A stretch of DNA of 64,000 nt from Cyclobacteriaceae bacterium (GCA_030584025.1 CP129487.1:3057001-3121000); one strand, 5' to 3'. Counted from the stretch's first letter, positions 24,483 to 33,963 are shown. Notes: generated by a model not told the origin, from the letters alone. Translations and numbers: made by a program.

Positions 24483-25295
24483 TTACTTTGTCAGGCGTTC
24501 AATCAAATCCTCTGTAATGCCGGTAGAAGAAAATCCGCCATCGTGCATCAGGTTTTGCATGGTAACCATGCGCGTATAATCAGAAAACAGTGACACGATA
24601 TAATTCGCACAATCATCGGCTGTGGCATTACCCAAGGGCGACATCATCTGGGCGTAATCGTAAAATACATCAAAGCCCGATATACCTGCACCCGCAGTGG
24701 TTTTTGTTGGTGATTGCGAAATGGTATTCACCCGTACCTTTTTCAGTTTAGCAAACCGGTAGCCATAGCTGCGGGCAATCGATTCGAGTACAGACTTAGC
24801 TTGAGCCATATCTGAATAATCGGGGAAGGTGCGTTGTGCCGCAATGTAACTTAAGGCAACAATGGAGCCCCACTCGTTCATCGCATCGGTCTTCTCGGCC
24901 GTTTGCATCACTTTATGAAAAGAAAGACCGGAGATATCAAGTGTTTTCAAAAACCATTCGTAGTTAAGGTCACCATAGGTGCGATCTTTCCGCACATTCG
25001 GGCTCATGCCAATGGAGTGCAGTACAAAGTCGAGTTTACCGCCCAGTACCTCCATGGATTTGGTAAACAGGGTATTCAAATCCTGCTCTGATGTGGCATC
25101 GGCAGGAATAATTTCAGCATTGCACATTTTGGCCAACTCATTAATCTTGCCCATGCGCATGGCAATGGGAGCATTGGTAAGGGTAAAGCTTCCACCCTCT
25201 TCTTTTACTTTCAGGGCTGTGCGCCACGCAATAGAGTTCTCATCAAGCGCGCCAAAAATGATACCGCGTTTTCCTTTCAATAAGCTATAGGCCAT
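24483..25295 (-). CDS. fabI: Enoyl-[acyl-carrier-protein] reductase (NADH)
   Basis: It reduces trans-2-enoyl-ACP in the last step of each fatty-acid elongation cycle. The short-chain dehydrogenase fold shows the cofactor-binding segment ALDENSIAWRTALKVKEEG and the motif Y-x6-K in DYSDMAQAK. The active-site region SYIAAQRTFPDY and the substrate loop near GISGFDVFYDY are typical for FabI, the triclosan target. At 270 residues it is normal. A good promoter lies just upstream, and ispE follows as a probable second gene. Confidence 0.95.
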   Translation of the reverse strand: MAYSLLKGKRGIIFGALDENSIAWRTALKVKEEGGSFTLTNAPIAMRMGKINELAKMCNAEIIPADATSEQDLNTLFTKSMEVLGGKLDFVLHSIGMSPNVRKDRTYGDLNYEWFLKTLDISGLSFHKVMQTAEKTDAMNEWGSIVALSYIAAQRTFPDYSDMAQAKSVLESIARSYGYRFAKLKKVRVNTISQSPTKTTAGAGISGFDVFYDYAQMMSPLGNATADDCANYIVSLFSDYTRMVTMQNLMHDGGFSSTGITEDLIERLTK

Positions 25296-25311
25296 AAGTG
25301 TAAAATTTTGT

Positions 25312-25342
25312 CAAAAGTATTCGAATTCCGTTTGGGAGACAA
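25312..25342 (-). promoter_or_regulatory. Promoter of fabI
   Basis: On the minus strand TTG (25342-25340), 20 bases, then TACTTTTG (25319-25312), a full TAnnTTTG box. The ATG lies 17 bases further, so the leader is very short. Confidence 0.65.
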
Positions 25343-25429
25343 TATGCAAAGGGAATCCGGAAAAACCTGCGAAATCTTGCGTTGCCTAAGGAATTATTAG
25401 TAATTTTAGTTACCTAAACCCCACTCACC

Positions 25430-26164
25430 ATGGACGTTCCACACGAATTTCTTGATTCCTGGAGTAACTATATGTACCTGGGAATGGTCGCTTTTATCAT
25501 CCTTGGCTTTCTGATTTTGGGTTATCATGAGTTTCGCATACTCATGATCAAGGATTTCAAAGAAAAATACGACTATGTAAACCTGCATGAAATCAAGTAT
25601 TTCTGGTATGCCATAATAGCCTTTATTGTGGCTGGCTTTATGTTTTTCAATACCATTGCCACCGACATGATACACAAGAGTGGCATGACCTGGTTTTATG
25701 TTCGCCTTTTCATTACTACCAGTTTTGCCATCATCTTTTACTTCATCTTTTTCAGTGCTGTTCGCATTTATTACCCACGCTTTGTTGAAAAAAGATTACG
25801 CAAACTCCGGAACAAGCCCCGCGTTTCTTCCACGGGAAATCCTATGCGAAAACTCTCCGAAAAAGAGGAGGATGCACACCTGGAAACCAGCATGATTGAA
25901 GAGGAGATGTTCCATTCGGTTGATTACGATGTTTGGATTGATGATGCGAGTGGTGAAAAGAAAATTGAGAAGTATTTTGCTTACCAACATTCTGAAGAAT
26001 GCCCCGAGTGCGGATACTTTACCTTCCGAATAGACCGGGAAGAACTTGAAAAGGCTCCCACCCAAAATGAAACCGGTTTATTTATTAAGCACTTTAAGTG
26101 TAGTTATTGTTCGCATCGGGAAGGTCGTGAACAAGTTTTAGCCCGACTTTCATCTAACGTATAA
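25430..26164 (+). CDS. Membrane protein with C-terminal zinc-ribbon-like domain
   Basis: I do not recognise a named family. The 244-residue product has three clear membrane spans in its first 120 residues (MVAFIILGFLILGY, AIIAFIVAGFMFF, LFITTSFAIIFYFIFFSAV). A basic stretch and a soluble tail follow. Near residues 190-232 the tail has C-P-E-C and C-S-Y-C, spaced about 35 residues apart, the layout of a treble-clef or ribbon zinc site. The acidic linker between holds EEDAHLETSMIEEEM. A membrane-tethered sensor or assembly factor is possible. It is followed by a strong terminator, so it is monocistronic. Confidence 0.7.
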   Translation: MDVPHEFLDSWSNYMYLGMVAFIILGFLILGYHEFRILMIKDFKEKYDYVNLHEIKYFWYAIIAFIVAGFMFFNTIATDMIHKSGMTWFYVRLFITTSFAIIFYFIFFSAVRIYYPRFVEKRLRKLRNKPRVSSTGNPMRKLSEKEEDAHLETSMIEEEMFHSVDYDVWIDDASGEKKIEKYFAYQHSEECPECGYFTFRIDREELEKAPTQNETGLFIKHFKCSYCSHREGREQVLARLSSNV

Positions 26165-26183
26165 TGGAGAGGCAAGCATACAG

Positions 26184-26222
26184 ACTGCGACAGGGATAAA
26201 TTCCTTGTCGCAGTTTTTTTTA
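26184..26222 (+). terminator. Factor-independent terminator
   Basis: A 13-base-pair stem (26184-26196 with 26202-26214, one wobble; core CTGCGACA) with a five-base loop is followed by a run of about nine T. It closes the membrane-protein gene. Confidence 0.85.
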
Positions 26223-26386
26223 TAAGCCATACGCTTACGTAAACAACCCGGGTGCCATGAGCCCGTACTTTTAACGCATGTATTGTTTTAAGGCTTTTTT
26301 AGCAAAATAAGTGAGGTTTTATTAACAACTTTATGAGTTGTATTACCATGAAATGCTATTAAAAGATTATTTTTCAACAAATTTCG

Positions 26387-28447
26387 ATGAGCTTTTTTCG
26401 TGTCTATAGTCCCCTGTTAATCTGCTGTTTTCTGGCATTCACCTCACTTGCCCGCCAAGGTGCTTACATTGATAGCCTGGAGCAAGAGCTTCAAAACAAA
26501 CAGCCTGATACAGCCCGTGTAAGGTTGCTTACTTCTTTGGCGAATTCTTACATGTTGGTAAACTTTAATAAAAGCCTTCAGTATGCCCGGGAGGCAGTTG
26601 CTTTGGCAGACAAGACTGAAGAGGCACAATCGCGTTTGAAGGCTAACCGTGAAATGGCACTGGTATATATGCTGGGAGGTGACTTCACTTCTTCATTAAG
26701 TCACGAAAAAATAGCCCTGCAAATTGCTGATGAAGAAAAGGATTCAACGGAAATAGGCCTTAGCTATAGCAACATAGGCAACTATTACTACGAACTGGGT
26801 GTATACGATGAATCCTATTACTACCTCACACGCGCCTACAGTATTTTAAGTCAAGGCGATGTAACACGCGAAGACTCGGTTCTGATGAACATTGTGCTTC
26901 ATAACGTGGGCCGTGTATTTAAAGAAATGGGTCAATTTGAAACCGCCCTGCAACACCTTCGATTATCTCAGCAAACCAGCATTAAGCTAAAAGATGAAGA
27001 AGGCAGACCTTATGCGCTTGATGAATTGGGAGATGTTATGATCCGGCAAGGTAAGTACGACTCTGCCCTAATATATCTGCAACTGGCGTTGGATGAGATC
27101 AATAATTTCATCCGAAAAGATCCGGAAACATTGGTTAAAGAACTTCGGACTAAAACACTGATAAAAATTGCCAAAGCATACATGTTCAAAAAAGAATTTG
27201 ACAGTGCACTGGCTTTTTATGATTCCGCTTATCAGCTCCATGAATTTACCAATAACCAGTTTGGCATTGCCGAAGTTGAATTAGGCCGTGGAACGGTATT
27301 TCTCGCCCAAGAAAATTTTGTGGAGGCTGAGAATCACTTTGACATCGCGCTGGAAATTGCTCACCGCATCAATGCGCGCGTACTGGAAATCAATTGCTAT
27401 ACACAAATGGCCCAGTTGTGGGAAAAGAAAGGTGATCACAAAACCGCTTTAGCTTATTACAAAAAATTCAATAACCTCAACGACAGCCTTTTCAGTCAGG
27501 AAATGCAGCAAAAACTTTTCCGTGATCAGTTGCGCTTCGCTACAGAATCAAAAGATATACAGATTCAGGCGCTAACGAAGATGGAGGAGTTTCGCAGAAC
27601 TGAAATCAAACGCCAGGAATTTATCCGAAATGTTTTGGTTGTCGTGATGGCACTATCTGTAATCCTATTGGTTACGGTGTACCGAAGCGGCCAGCGAAGA
27701 AAACGCATCAATACGCTGTTGCTGCAACATCAGGAAGAAATGGAGAAGCGAAGCATTGAGTTGGAGCAGCTCAATCAGGTAAAGGACAAATTCTTTTCCA
27801 TCATTTCGCACGATTTGCGTTCGCCCATTAACGCCCTGGCCGGCTTACTGGATTTATTGGACAAAGGCGCTATCGCCAGCGATGAATTGCCCATGGCCAT
27901 CAAAGAACTGCGCGTTCGTTTTAACCATACCCGTACACTGCTGAACAACCTGTTGGATTGGACCTTGTTGCAGATGGATAAAATTAATCTGCAACCTGCA
28001 AAAATCAGCCTGAAAAATCTGGCTAATGAAAACATTGAACTGATTCGCTCCACCCAAACTAAACAGGTAAACTTTATCAATACCATCCCCACAGAATCCA
28101 TTGCCTTTGCGGATAGCAACACCATTAACCTGGTGATCCGCAACCTGATCAGCAATGCGCTCAAATTCACCAACGAAGGTGGTGAGATAAAACTAACTGC
28201 GGAGGAAAAGCCCGACCATTGGGTAGTGGCCGTATCCGACAACGGTGTTGGTATAAAACCTGAAGTACTGAACATGTTGTTCGATAAAATTAATCCATAC
28301 AGCACCCGCGGCACCGCCAATGAAAAGGGCACCGGACTCGGATTGATCCTTTGTAAGGAGTTTGTAGAAAAGAATAACGGTAAAATTTGGGTAGAGAGCA
28401 CATTAGGCGAAGGAAGTACCTTCTGGTTCAGCGTTCCCAAAGCCTGA
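26387..28447 (+). CDS. TPR-containing sensor histidine kinase
   Basis: A 686-residue inner-membrane kinase. A signal peptide (residues 1-22) sends the sensory part to the periplasm. Residues about 35-390 carry six or more TPR units (AREAVALADKTEEAQSRLKANREMA; SYSNIGNYYYELGVYDES). One membrane span lies at about 410-430, followed by a coiled coil. The HisKA domain has His475 in IISHDLRSPINAL. The HATPase domain has the N-box NLISNALKFTNEGG, G1 VSDNGVGIK and G2 GTGLGLILCKEF. There is no receiver domain and no regulator gene beside it. Both domains look intact, so it should autophosphorylate. Confidence 0.9.
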   Translation: MSFFRVYSPLLICCFLAFTSLARQGAYIDSLEQELQNKQPDTARVRLLTSLANSYMLVNFNKSLQYAREAVALADKTEEAQSRLKANREMALVYMLGGDFTSSLSHEKIALQIADEEKDSTEIGLSYSNIGNYYYELGVYDESYYYLTRAYSILSQGDVTREDSVLMNIVLHNVGRVFKEMGQFETALQHLRLSQQTSIKLKDEEGRPYALDELGDVMIRQGKYDSALIYLQLALDEINNFIRKDPETLVKELRTKTLIKIAKAYMFKKEFDSALAFYDSAYQLHEFTNNQFGIAEVELGRGTVFLAQENFVEAENHFDIALEIAHRINARVLEINCYTQMAQLWEKKGDHKTALAYYKKFNNLNDSLFSQEMQQKLFRDQLRFATESKDIQIQALTKMEEFRRTEIKRQEFIRNVLVVVMALSVILLVTVYRSGQRRKRINTLLLQHQEEMEKRSIELEQLNQVKDKFFSIISHDLRSPINALAGLLDLLDKGAIASDELPMAIKELRVRFNHTRTLLNNLLDWTLLQMDKINLQPAKISLKNLANENIELIRSTQTKQVNFINTIPTESIAFADSNTINLVIRNLISNALKFTNEGGEIKLTAEEKPDHWVVAVSDNGVGIKPEVLNMLFDKINPYSTRGTANEKGTGLGLILCKEFVEKNNGKIWVESTLGEGSTFWFSVPKA

Positions 28448-28469
28448 AACCTTTATACCCCCGTTCCTG

Positions 28470-28500
28470 TTGATGGGTAGCACGAATAGCTGTAATTTTG
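28470..28500 (+). promoter_or_regulatory. Promoter of the PurF-like gene
   Basis: TTG at 28470-28472, 20 bases, then TAATTTTG at 28493-28500, matching the Bacteroidota -33/-7 arrangement. The ATG lies 16 bases further on. Confidence 0.65.
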
Positions 28501-28516
28501 TGCTTTACCAAGCGCC

Positions 28517-30391
28517 ATGAGTGATCAAATCCTCCATGAATGCGGAATTGCCCTGGTCCGCCTGAGAAAACCCCTCTCCTATTACATCGAGAAATATGGC
28601 CCAACCTATGCCATGAAAAAGATGTACATCCTCATGGAAAAACAACACAACCGGGGGCAGGATGGCGCAGGTATTGCCAACATCAAAATAGACCTGGAAG
28701 CAGGACGCAGGTACATCAGCCGGTACCGTTCTATAAAACGCCAGCCGGTAGAAGCCCTCTTTAAGAAAATCGGTAAAAAATTCCGTAACGCCCAAAAAGA
28801 AGGAAAGGAGAAATTCCGCAATGAAAAGTGGTTGAAGGAGAATGTTGCCTTCACCGGTGAACTTTGGCTGGGTCACTTACGCTATGGAACTCACGGCCTC
28901 AACAGCATCGAAAGCGTTCATCCGTTTTTAAGGCAAAACAACTGGCGTAGCCGTAACCTGGTTATGGCTGGTAATTTCAACATGACCAATGTTGATGAAT
29001 TGTTTGACATCCTCATCAACATCGGGCAACATCCGAAAGAAAAAGTGGACACCATCACCGTGATGGAAAAAATTGGCCACTTCCTGGATGAAGAAGTTCA
29101 AAACCTTTTCGAGCTTTATAAAGACAAATACAGCAATAAGGAAATATCCGAGATCATTGAAAATGAGATTGATATTTCCAGGGTACTGAAGCGGGCGTGT
29201 AAAGATTTCGATGGCGGCTATGCCATGGCTGGTTTAACCGGATCAGGCTCAGCCTTTGTGGTACGTGATCCAAACGGAATACGACCAGCCTATTATTATG
29301 CCGATGATGAAGTGGTGGTTGTTGCATCCGAAAAACCTGCCATTAAAACAGCCTTCAATATTGAGTATAATCAAATCGAAGAAATTAAACCTGGCCACGC
29401 CCTGATCATCAATAAAAATGGTGAGTATGGTCAACACCTCATTACACGTGTAGATGAAAAGAAGTCTTGCAGCTTTGAACGCATTTATTTTTCGCGGGGC
29501 AACGACCCGGATATTTATCAGGAAAGAAAAAAGCTTGGCCGTTTACTTGTGCCGCAAGTTTTACGTGCCATTCACTTCGATCTGAAAAATACCATCTTCT
29601 CCTACATTCCAAACACAGCCGAAACAGCATTTTATGGATTGATGGCAGGCATTGAAGATTACCTGATCAACAAACAAAAGGAAATCATCATAGAAGGAAA
29701 ACCTTCTGTAGATCCGGTAGAAGACGTATTGTCGTTCAGGCCGCGTATTGAAAAAATTGTAATCAAAGATGCCAAGCTGCGTACGTTCATCACCGATGAT
29801 CAACATCGTGATGACCTCGTTGCCCACGTGTATGATACAACCTATGAAGTAGTCAACCGCGGAAAAGACACGTTAGTGGTCATTGATGATTCCATTGTAC
29901 GCGGAACCACATTGGAAAAAAGCATCCTTACACTTTTAGATCGGCTCGGACCAAAAAAGATTGTGGTTGTTTCTTCAGCACCACAAATTCGTTTTCCCGA
30001 TTGTTATGGAATTGATATGAGTCGCATGAGTGATTTTGTGGCCTTCCGTGCCATGATTGAACTGGTGAAGGACAGCGGTAAAGATTACCAGTTGGGCGAA
30101 GTGTACGACCAGTGCCTGCGTTCAAAAGGGGAAGAGAACTACGTTAAAAAATTATACGAGCAATTTACCGATGAGGAAATCTCGGCTAAGATTGCAGAGA
30201 TTGTTCGTCCTGCATCCATGAAAGCTGAATTGGAAGTTGTATTCCAAACGGTTGAAAACCTGCACAAGGCGTGCCCGGATCACCTGGGCGATTGGTATTT
30301 CACCGGTAATTTTCCAACACCGGGCGGTATGAAAGTTGCTAACCGGGCATTCGTCAACTTTATGGAAGGCAAACTTGTGCGTGCTTATTAA
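28517..30391 (+). CDS. PurF-related amidophosphoribosyltransferase (long form)
   Basis: The 624-residue protein has the class II glutamine amidotransferase domain with Cys9 after an 8-residue leader (MSDQILHE-CGIALVRL). It also has GHLRYGTHG and the NFNMTN segment of the glutamine site. The C-terminal phosphoribosyltransferase domain has the PRPP loop LVVIDDSIVRGTT. PurF makes phosphoribosylamine in purine synthesis. This version is about 120-150 residues longer than E. coli PurF and departs from it around the flexible loop. It matches a second, long PurF-type family seen in Bacteroidota. It may serve a different acceptor or be an additional isozyme. No other purine gene is adjacent. Confidence 0.8.
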   Translation: MSDQILHECGIALVRLRKPLSYYIEKYGPTYAMKKMYILMEKQHNRGQDGAGIANIKIDLEAGRRYISRYRSIKRQPVEALFKKIGKKFRNAQKEGKEKFRNEKWLKENVAFTGELWLGHLRYGTHGLNSIESVHPFLRQNNWRSRNLVMAGNFNMTNVDELFDILINIGQHPKEKVDTITVMEKIGHFLDEEVQNLFELYKDKYSNKEISEIIENEIDISRVLKRACKDFDGGYAMAGLTGSGSAFVVRDPNGIRPAYYYADDEVVVVASEKPAIKTAFNIEYNQIEEIKPGHALIINKNGEYGQHLITRVDEKKSCSFERIYFSRGNDPDIYQERKKLGRLLVPQVLRAIHFDLKNTIFSYIPNTAETAFYGLMAGIEDYLINKQKEIIIEGKPSVDPVEDVLSFRPRIEKIVIKDAKLRTFITDDQHRDDLVAHVYDTTYEVVNRGKDTLVVIDDSIVRGTTLEKSILTLLDRLGPKKIVVVSSAPQIRFPDCYGIDMSRMSDFVAFRAMIELVKDSGKDYQLGEVYDQCLRSKGEENYVKKLYEQFTDEEISAKIAEIVRPASMKAELEVVFQTVENLHKACPDHLGDWYFTGNFPTPGGMKVANRAFVNFMEGKLVRAY

Positions 30392-30474
30392 CAAGACTCC
30401 CAAAAAACACCCATTTCCCGACACTATAGCCCATTAAAGTTTGTTACTTTAGTAATTCAAATTTGCTATGGCTT

Positions 30475-30879
30475 ATGAATTACTGGCTATTGAAAACTGA
30501 ACCCGATACATATTCATGGAACGATCTTGTGAAAGACAAGAAAACCGTTTGGGATGGCGTTAAGAATTTTCAGGCACGCAAAAACATGAAGGCCATGAAA
30601 GTTGGCGACTGGGTGTTTATTTACCACACAGGAGCAGAGAAGGCTGCGGTGGGCATTGCGGAAGTGAAAAAAGAAGCCTATGCCGACCCAAAAGATAAAG
30701 AATGGCTGGTTGTTGAACTGGTGCCTAAAAAAGCACTGAAACGTGGCGTATCGTTAGCAGAGGTAAAAGCTGATAAAAAATTAGCCGACATGGCCCTCGT
30801 TAAATATGCCCGGCTTTCCGTTCAGCCGGTTAAAAAAGAAGAATTTGATCGCATACTTGAATTGAGTGAACAGAAATGA
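30475..30879 (+). CDS. EVE-domain protein
   Basis: A 134-residue PUA-like EVE domain with the hallmark opening MNYWLLKTEPDTYSWNDL, then WDGVKNFQARKNMKAMKVGDWVFIYHTG. EVE proteins bind modified nucleobases in DNA or RNA, as shown for the human homologue THYN1 and suggested for bacterial restriction-linked members. Here the domain stands alone with no restriction partner. The ATG at 30475 is chosen over a TTG four codons upstream. The stop overlaps the start of the next gene as ATGA, so they are translationally coupled. Confidence 0.88.
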   Translation: MNYWLLKTEPDTYSWNDLVKDKKTVWDGVKNFQARKNMKAMKVGDWVFIYHTGAEKAAVGIAEVKKEAYADPKDKEWLVVELVPKKALKRGVSLAEVKADKKLADMALVKYARLSVQPVKKEEFDRILELSEQK

Positions 30880-32477
30880 AAAAAGGCTTCGCAGGCATAC
30901 TCGTACTATTTCTTTTCCAATCGCTTGCTTTTGGCCAGGATGAACGCGACCCATTGATCCTGCAAACTGCACGATTTGAAAAGGAACACAAGTTTTCCGA
31001 TGACGACTTTACCATCATCTCGCTAAAAGAAGATGGTATTGCCCTTATCCGTAGCGACAACAAATACAAAGGCGGTAACCGCAGCTGGGAATTAATTATT
31101 CTCGACAATGAACTTAAAGAACGCCACAGCCTCGTTCTGGAGGTTGATCAACGCAAAAGCCTGATTGGCTATGAGCAAACTCCCGGATACCTGTACCTGT
31201 TGTACAAGCCAGGCGATAACCTGAAAGTTACACTGGATTTAATTGCTGTTCGATTGAGTGATGCCGCTATTGAACGTTATGAAATAGAGACAGAACTTAC
31301 GTTACAACTAACGCATTTTATAAAAGTAGCCGACAACATCATCGTTGGGGGTTATGTGAATACCGAACCAACAGTTTTGCTGTATAGCATGACCGAAAAC
31401 AACACGCGTGTTTTACCCGGGTTCTTTCAAAAGCAAACCGAATTGGTTGATCTGAGGCCTAATCAAAATCAAACATTCAATGTTATTTTGGTCGACCGTA
31501 GTGATCGTGGACAACGAAAACTTGTTTTCAAAACATTTGATGCTACCGGTAAGGAATTGCTGGAGGACTCCTCGCCCATTGAAGAAGACTACTTTTTACA
31601 AACCGGCATAGCAAGCTCCCTTATTCGGGAAGATATGATGGTGCTGGGCACATGGGGGAACCGAAATTCCAAACAATCGCTTGGCTTTTATGCGCTTTCG
31701 GTTGACCCGTTTAAAGAACAAAAATTACGGGTCACTGCATTCGGGCAACTCAATGAATACCTGAGTTACCAAACCGAAAAGCGTGCGGCAAAAATTAAAG
31801 AGCGTACGGAAGCCTTACTCAAACAAAACAGGTTACCGGATTTCACCAACTATGTAATGCCGTATAAAATTGAAGAGCAACCGAACGGCTTCATTCTATT
31901 TGCTGAAACCTATAATCCCAGCAACACCATAAACCGATACCCCGCCAACTCGCCCTACGCATTTACGCCCTATCCTTATTACTCACCCTTTTGGGGATAT
32001 TATCCCGGTACATACAACCGCATGTACAATCCGTACTATTACGGTTATGGCAATAACATGCGCACCAATAACGATGAAATAAAAGCGGTACAGTCGGTTG
32101 TAATGGCTTTTAATAGTGAAGGAAAAGTGGTTTGGGATTATAGCCTCAAGCTGGAGGATATGCGCTCCGGCACACTTGAACAAATTGCCGATTGCTATGT
32201 TGATAAGGACGAAATCTACATCCTGTACAAAAAGGAATCTGACCTGATTGGAAAAATCATTACTTTGGAAAGTGGTGACATTGAAGAAATCAAAGAAACA
32301 ATCCAGATCCTTGCAGAGGGAGATGAGATTCGTTCAGAAAACAAATCCATAGGATATGTCAGGCATTGGTATGGCAAGCATTTCTTTGTTTGGGGGCAAC
32401 ATGCTGTGGCCAATAAAGCAAAACGTGCGGCCGGAAATCGCCAGGTTTTCTACATCAATAAAATTTCTATCCCTTAA
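30876..32477 (+). CDS. Secreted protein of unknown function, first of a tandem pair
   Basis: The family is not recognised. A signal peptide (MKKGFAGILVLFLFQSLAFG-Q) precedes about 510 residues rich in short beta-strand repeats (DNIIVGGYVNTEPTVLLYS; MMVLGTWGNRNSKQSLGFYAL), suggesting a propeller or similar all-beta fold. Residues about 358-392 form a Tyr/Pro/Asn-rich loop (PYPYYSPFWGYYPG) that the paralogue downstream lacks. The last 30 residues (QVFYINKISIP) match the paralogue's end (QIFFVNKIRFE), so the two genes arose by duplication. Its start overlaps the EVE gene by ATGA, and its end lies inside the start region of the next gene. Confidence 0.7.
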   Translation: MKKGFAGILVLFLFQSLAFGQDERDPLILQTARFEKEHKFSDDDFTIISLKEDGIALIRSDNKYKGGNRSWELIILDNELKERHSLVLEVDQRKSLIGYEQTPGYLYLLYKPGDNLKVTLDLIAVRLSDAAIERYEIETELTLQLTHFIKVADNIIVGGYVNTEPTVLLYSMTENNTRVLPGFFQKQTELVDLRPNQNQTFNVILVDRSDRGQRKLVFKTFDATGKELLEDSSPIEEDYFLQTGIASSLIREDMMVLGTWGNRNSKQSLGFYALSVDPFKEQKLRVTAFGQLNEYLSYQTEKRAAKIKERTEALLKQNRLPDFTNYVMPYKIEEQPNGFILFAETYNPSNTINRYPANSPYAFTPYPYYSPFWGYYPGTYNRMYNPYYYGYGNNMRTNNDEIKAVQSVVMAFNSEGKVVWDYSLKLEDMRSGTLEQIADCYVDKDEIYILYKKESDLIGKIITLESGDIEEIKETIQILAEGDEIRSENKSIGYVRHWYGKHFFVWGQHAVANKAKRAAGNRQVFYINKISIP

Positions 32478-33930
32478 GTTTTTTCTACTGCTTTCTCTTT
32501 CGGGTAATGCACAACTTACCTTTAAAGAACGCATTGAAATCCCCCTCATAAAAGGGGCAAGTGACTACGAGGTGTTACCCTGTTCCACCGCAGGGCTGAT
32601 TTTATACCGAGGCAGAGATGGAGCTTCACCCGCCCTGGAGCTTATACACCTGGATACCGCCTTTCAACAGAAATGGTTCGGTTCAATTACGTTGGATCCC
32701 AAATATCAATTATCAAAACAAGCCGTAGTAAAGGGCAATGTCTATTTTCTTCTTACAAACAAAACCTATGCAGACATCCATTTCCAGATGATTGAGGTAA
32801 ACCTGGCCTCTGGAAATTTTAGCAGGTATACCATTCGCAATTACATACCGTTTCGTGTTACAGAGTTTGAAGTGACTCCTGCAGGAACATTGGTGGGTGG
32901 CTATTTTGGTGGAAGGATACCAGTGGTTTTGTTTTTCGACTTTCAAACCCTTAAAAGCAAAATCTTGCCCGGCCTTTTTAATGAACAAGGAGAACTGGTT
33001 CAGATGGAAAGTGAAGCCTCAGGAGAATTCTCCGTTTTAATAAATGCAAAAAATATACAGCGGCAACGCACCCTGTGGATCAAACGGTACACCGCTACCG
33101 GAGACCTGCTCCAAAACGAAATCTTACAACCTGAAGAGAACAGTAGCTTGTTGTTTGGAAGAGCACTCACTTTAGGTAACGACCAGTTGATAGCCGGTGT
33201 TTATGGACAGCGGAATTCCGAATATTCACGTGGCATCTTTTTAGCCCAACTTAACGGTGATGAAACCTCAGCACCCCTCTATTTTCCTTTTGCCGACCTG
33301 GAGAACTTTTTCAAGTTTATGAAGGCTAAGCGGGAATTGCGTGTGAAAGAGCGAATCCAGCGAAAAAAAATTAAAGGAAAAAAAATCCGCTTTCAATATC
33401 GCTTTCTGGTTCACGAATTTGTGGAGTACAACAATGAATATATTCTGTTGGGAGAAGCCTTTTATCCAAAATACCGCAGCATTGACCGGGGTGTTTATGG
33501 AATAGGCTCCACTCAGTCAAGCATGATCTTTGACGGTTATCAGTACACCCACGCGGTTATACTTGGCTTTAATAAACAAGGAAAACTTTTATGGGATAAC
33601 AGCTTTGAAATCAATGATGTAAAAACATTTACACTCGAACAATTTGTTAAAATGGACCTACAGGGTGATAAAATTGTACTCCTTTACTTATTCGATAATA
33701 AAATCCGCTCGAAAATTATCCAGGACAATACCGTACTTGAGGGTAAGTCTTTCCGCCAGTTGGGAACAGGATTGGAAAACGCTGCACCATTGGAAGATCA
33801 AAAAATAGCCCGGCTGGAGTATTGGTATAACGGACACTTCCTGGCCTCGGGTATTCAGTACTTCGGCAGAAACACCCCCGGCAGACACACCAGACAAATT
33901 TTCTTTGTGAATAAAATCAGGTTCGAATAA
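32425..33930 (+). CDS. Secreted protein of unknown function, second of a tandem pair
   Basis: It is a paralogue of the preceding gene (shared elements include EQFVKMDLQGDKIVLLY against EQIADCYVDKDEIYILY, and the same C-terminal strand). The open frame extends upstream to an ATG at 32356. A sensible signal peptide core, KFLSLKFFLLLSLSGNA-Q, is coded only from about 32460, and no ATG sits immediately before it. The best standard start is GTG at 32425. The ATA at 32458 would give the cleanest N-terminus but is not a standard start. Overlap with the upstream gene is about 53 bases with the GTG start. Function is unknown. The pair may form a hetero-oligomer. Confidence 0.65.
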   Translation: MRPEIARFSTSIKFLSLKFFLLLSLSGNAQLTFKERIEIPLIKGASDYEVLPCSTAGLILYRGRDGASPALELIHLDTAFQQKWFGSITLDPKYQLSKQAVVKGNVYFLLTNKTYADIHFQMIEVNLASGNFSRYTIRNYIPFRVTEFEVTPAGTLVGGYFGGRIPVVLFFDFQTLKSKILPGLFNEQGELVQMESEASGEFSVLINAKNIQRQRTLWIKRYTATGDLLQNEILQPEENSSLLFGRALTLGNDQLIAGVYGQRNSEYSRGIFLAQLNGDETSAPLYFPFADLENFFKFMKAKRELRVKERIQRKKIKGKKIRFQYRFLVHEFVEYNNEYILLGEAFYPKYRSIDRGVYGIGSTQSSMIFDGYQYTHAVILGFNKQGKLLWDNSFEINDVKTFTLEQFVKMDLQGDKIVLLYLFDNKIRSKIIQDNTVLEGKSFRQLGTGLENAAPLEDQKIARLEYWYNGHFLASGIQYFGRNTPGRHTRQIFFVNKIRFE

Positions 33931-33945
33931 AGACAAGGAAAGCCG

Positions 33946-33953
33946 TATATTTG
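33946..33953 (+). promoter_or_regulatory. -7 box of pyrR-pyrB
   Basis: TATATTTG is a full match to TAnnTTTG. A TTCG stands about 20 bases upstream as a weak -33 element. The pyrR ATG is only 10 bases downstream, so the mRNA leader is nearly absent. Confidence 0.6.
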
Positions 33954-33963
33954 TACCCGGCTT

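Noticed and set aside
26223..26386. Possible small RNA in the gap before the TPR kinase
   Set aside because: Only short weak hairpins are visible and there is no promoter-terminator pair.
33930..33963. PyrR-type attenuator before pyrR
   Set aside because: There is no space for one: the -7 box is 10 bases from the ATG and no hairpin is present.
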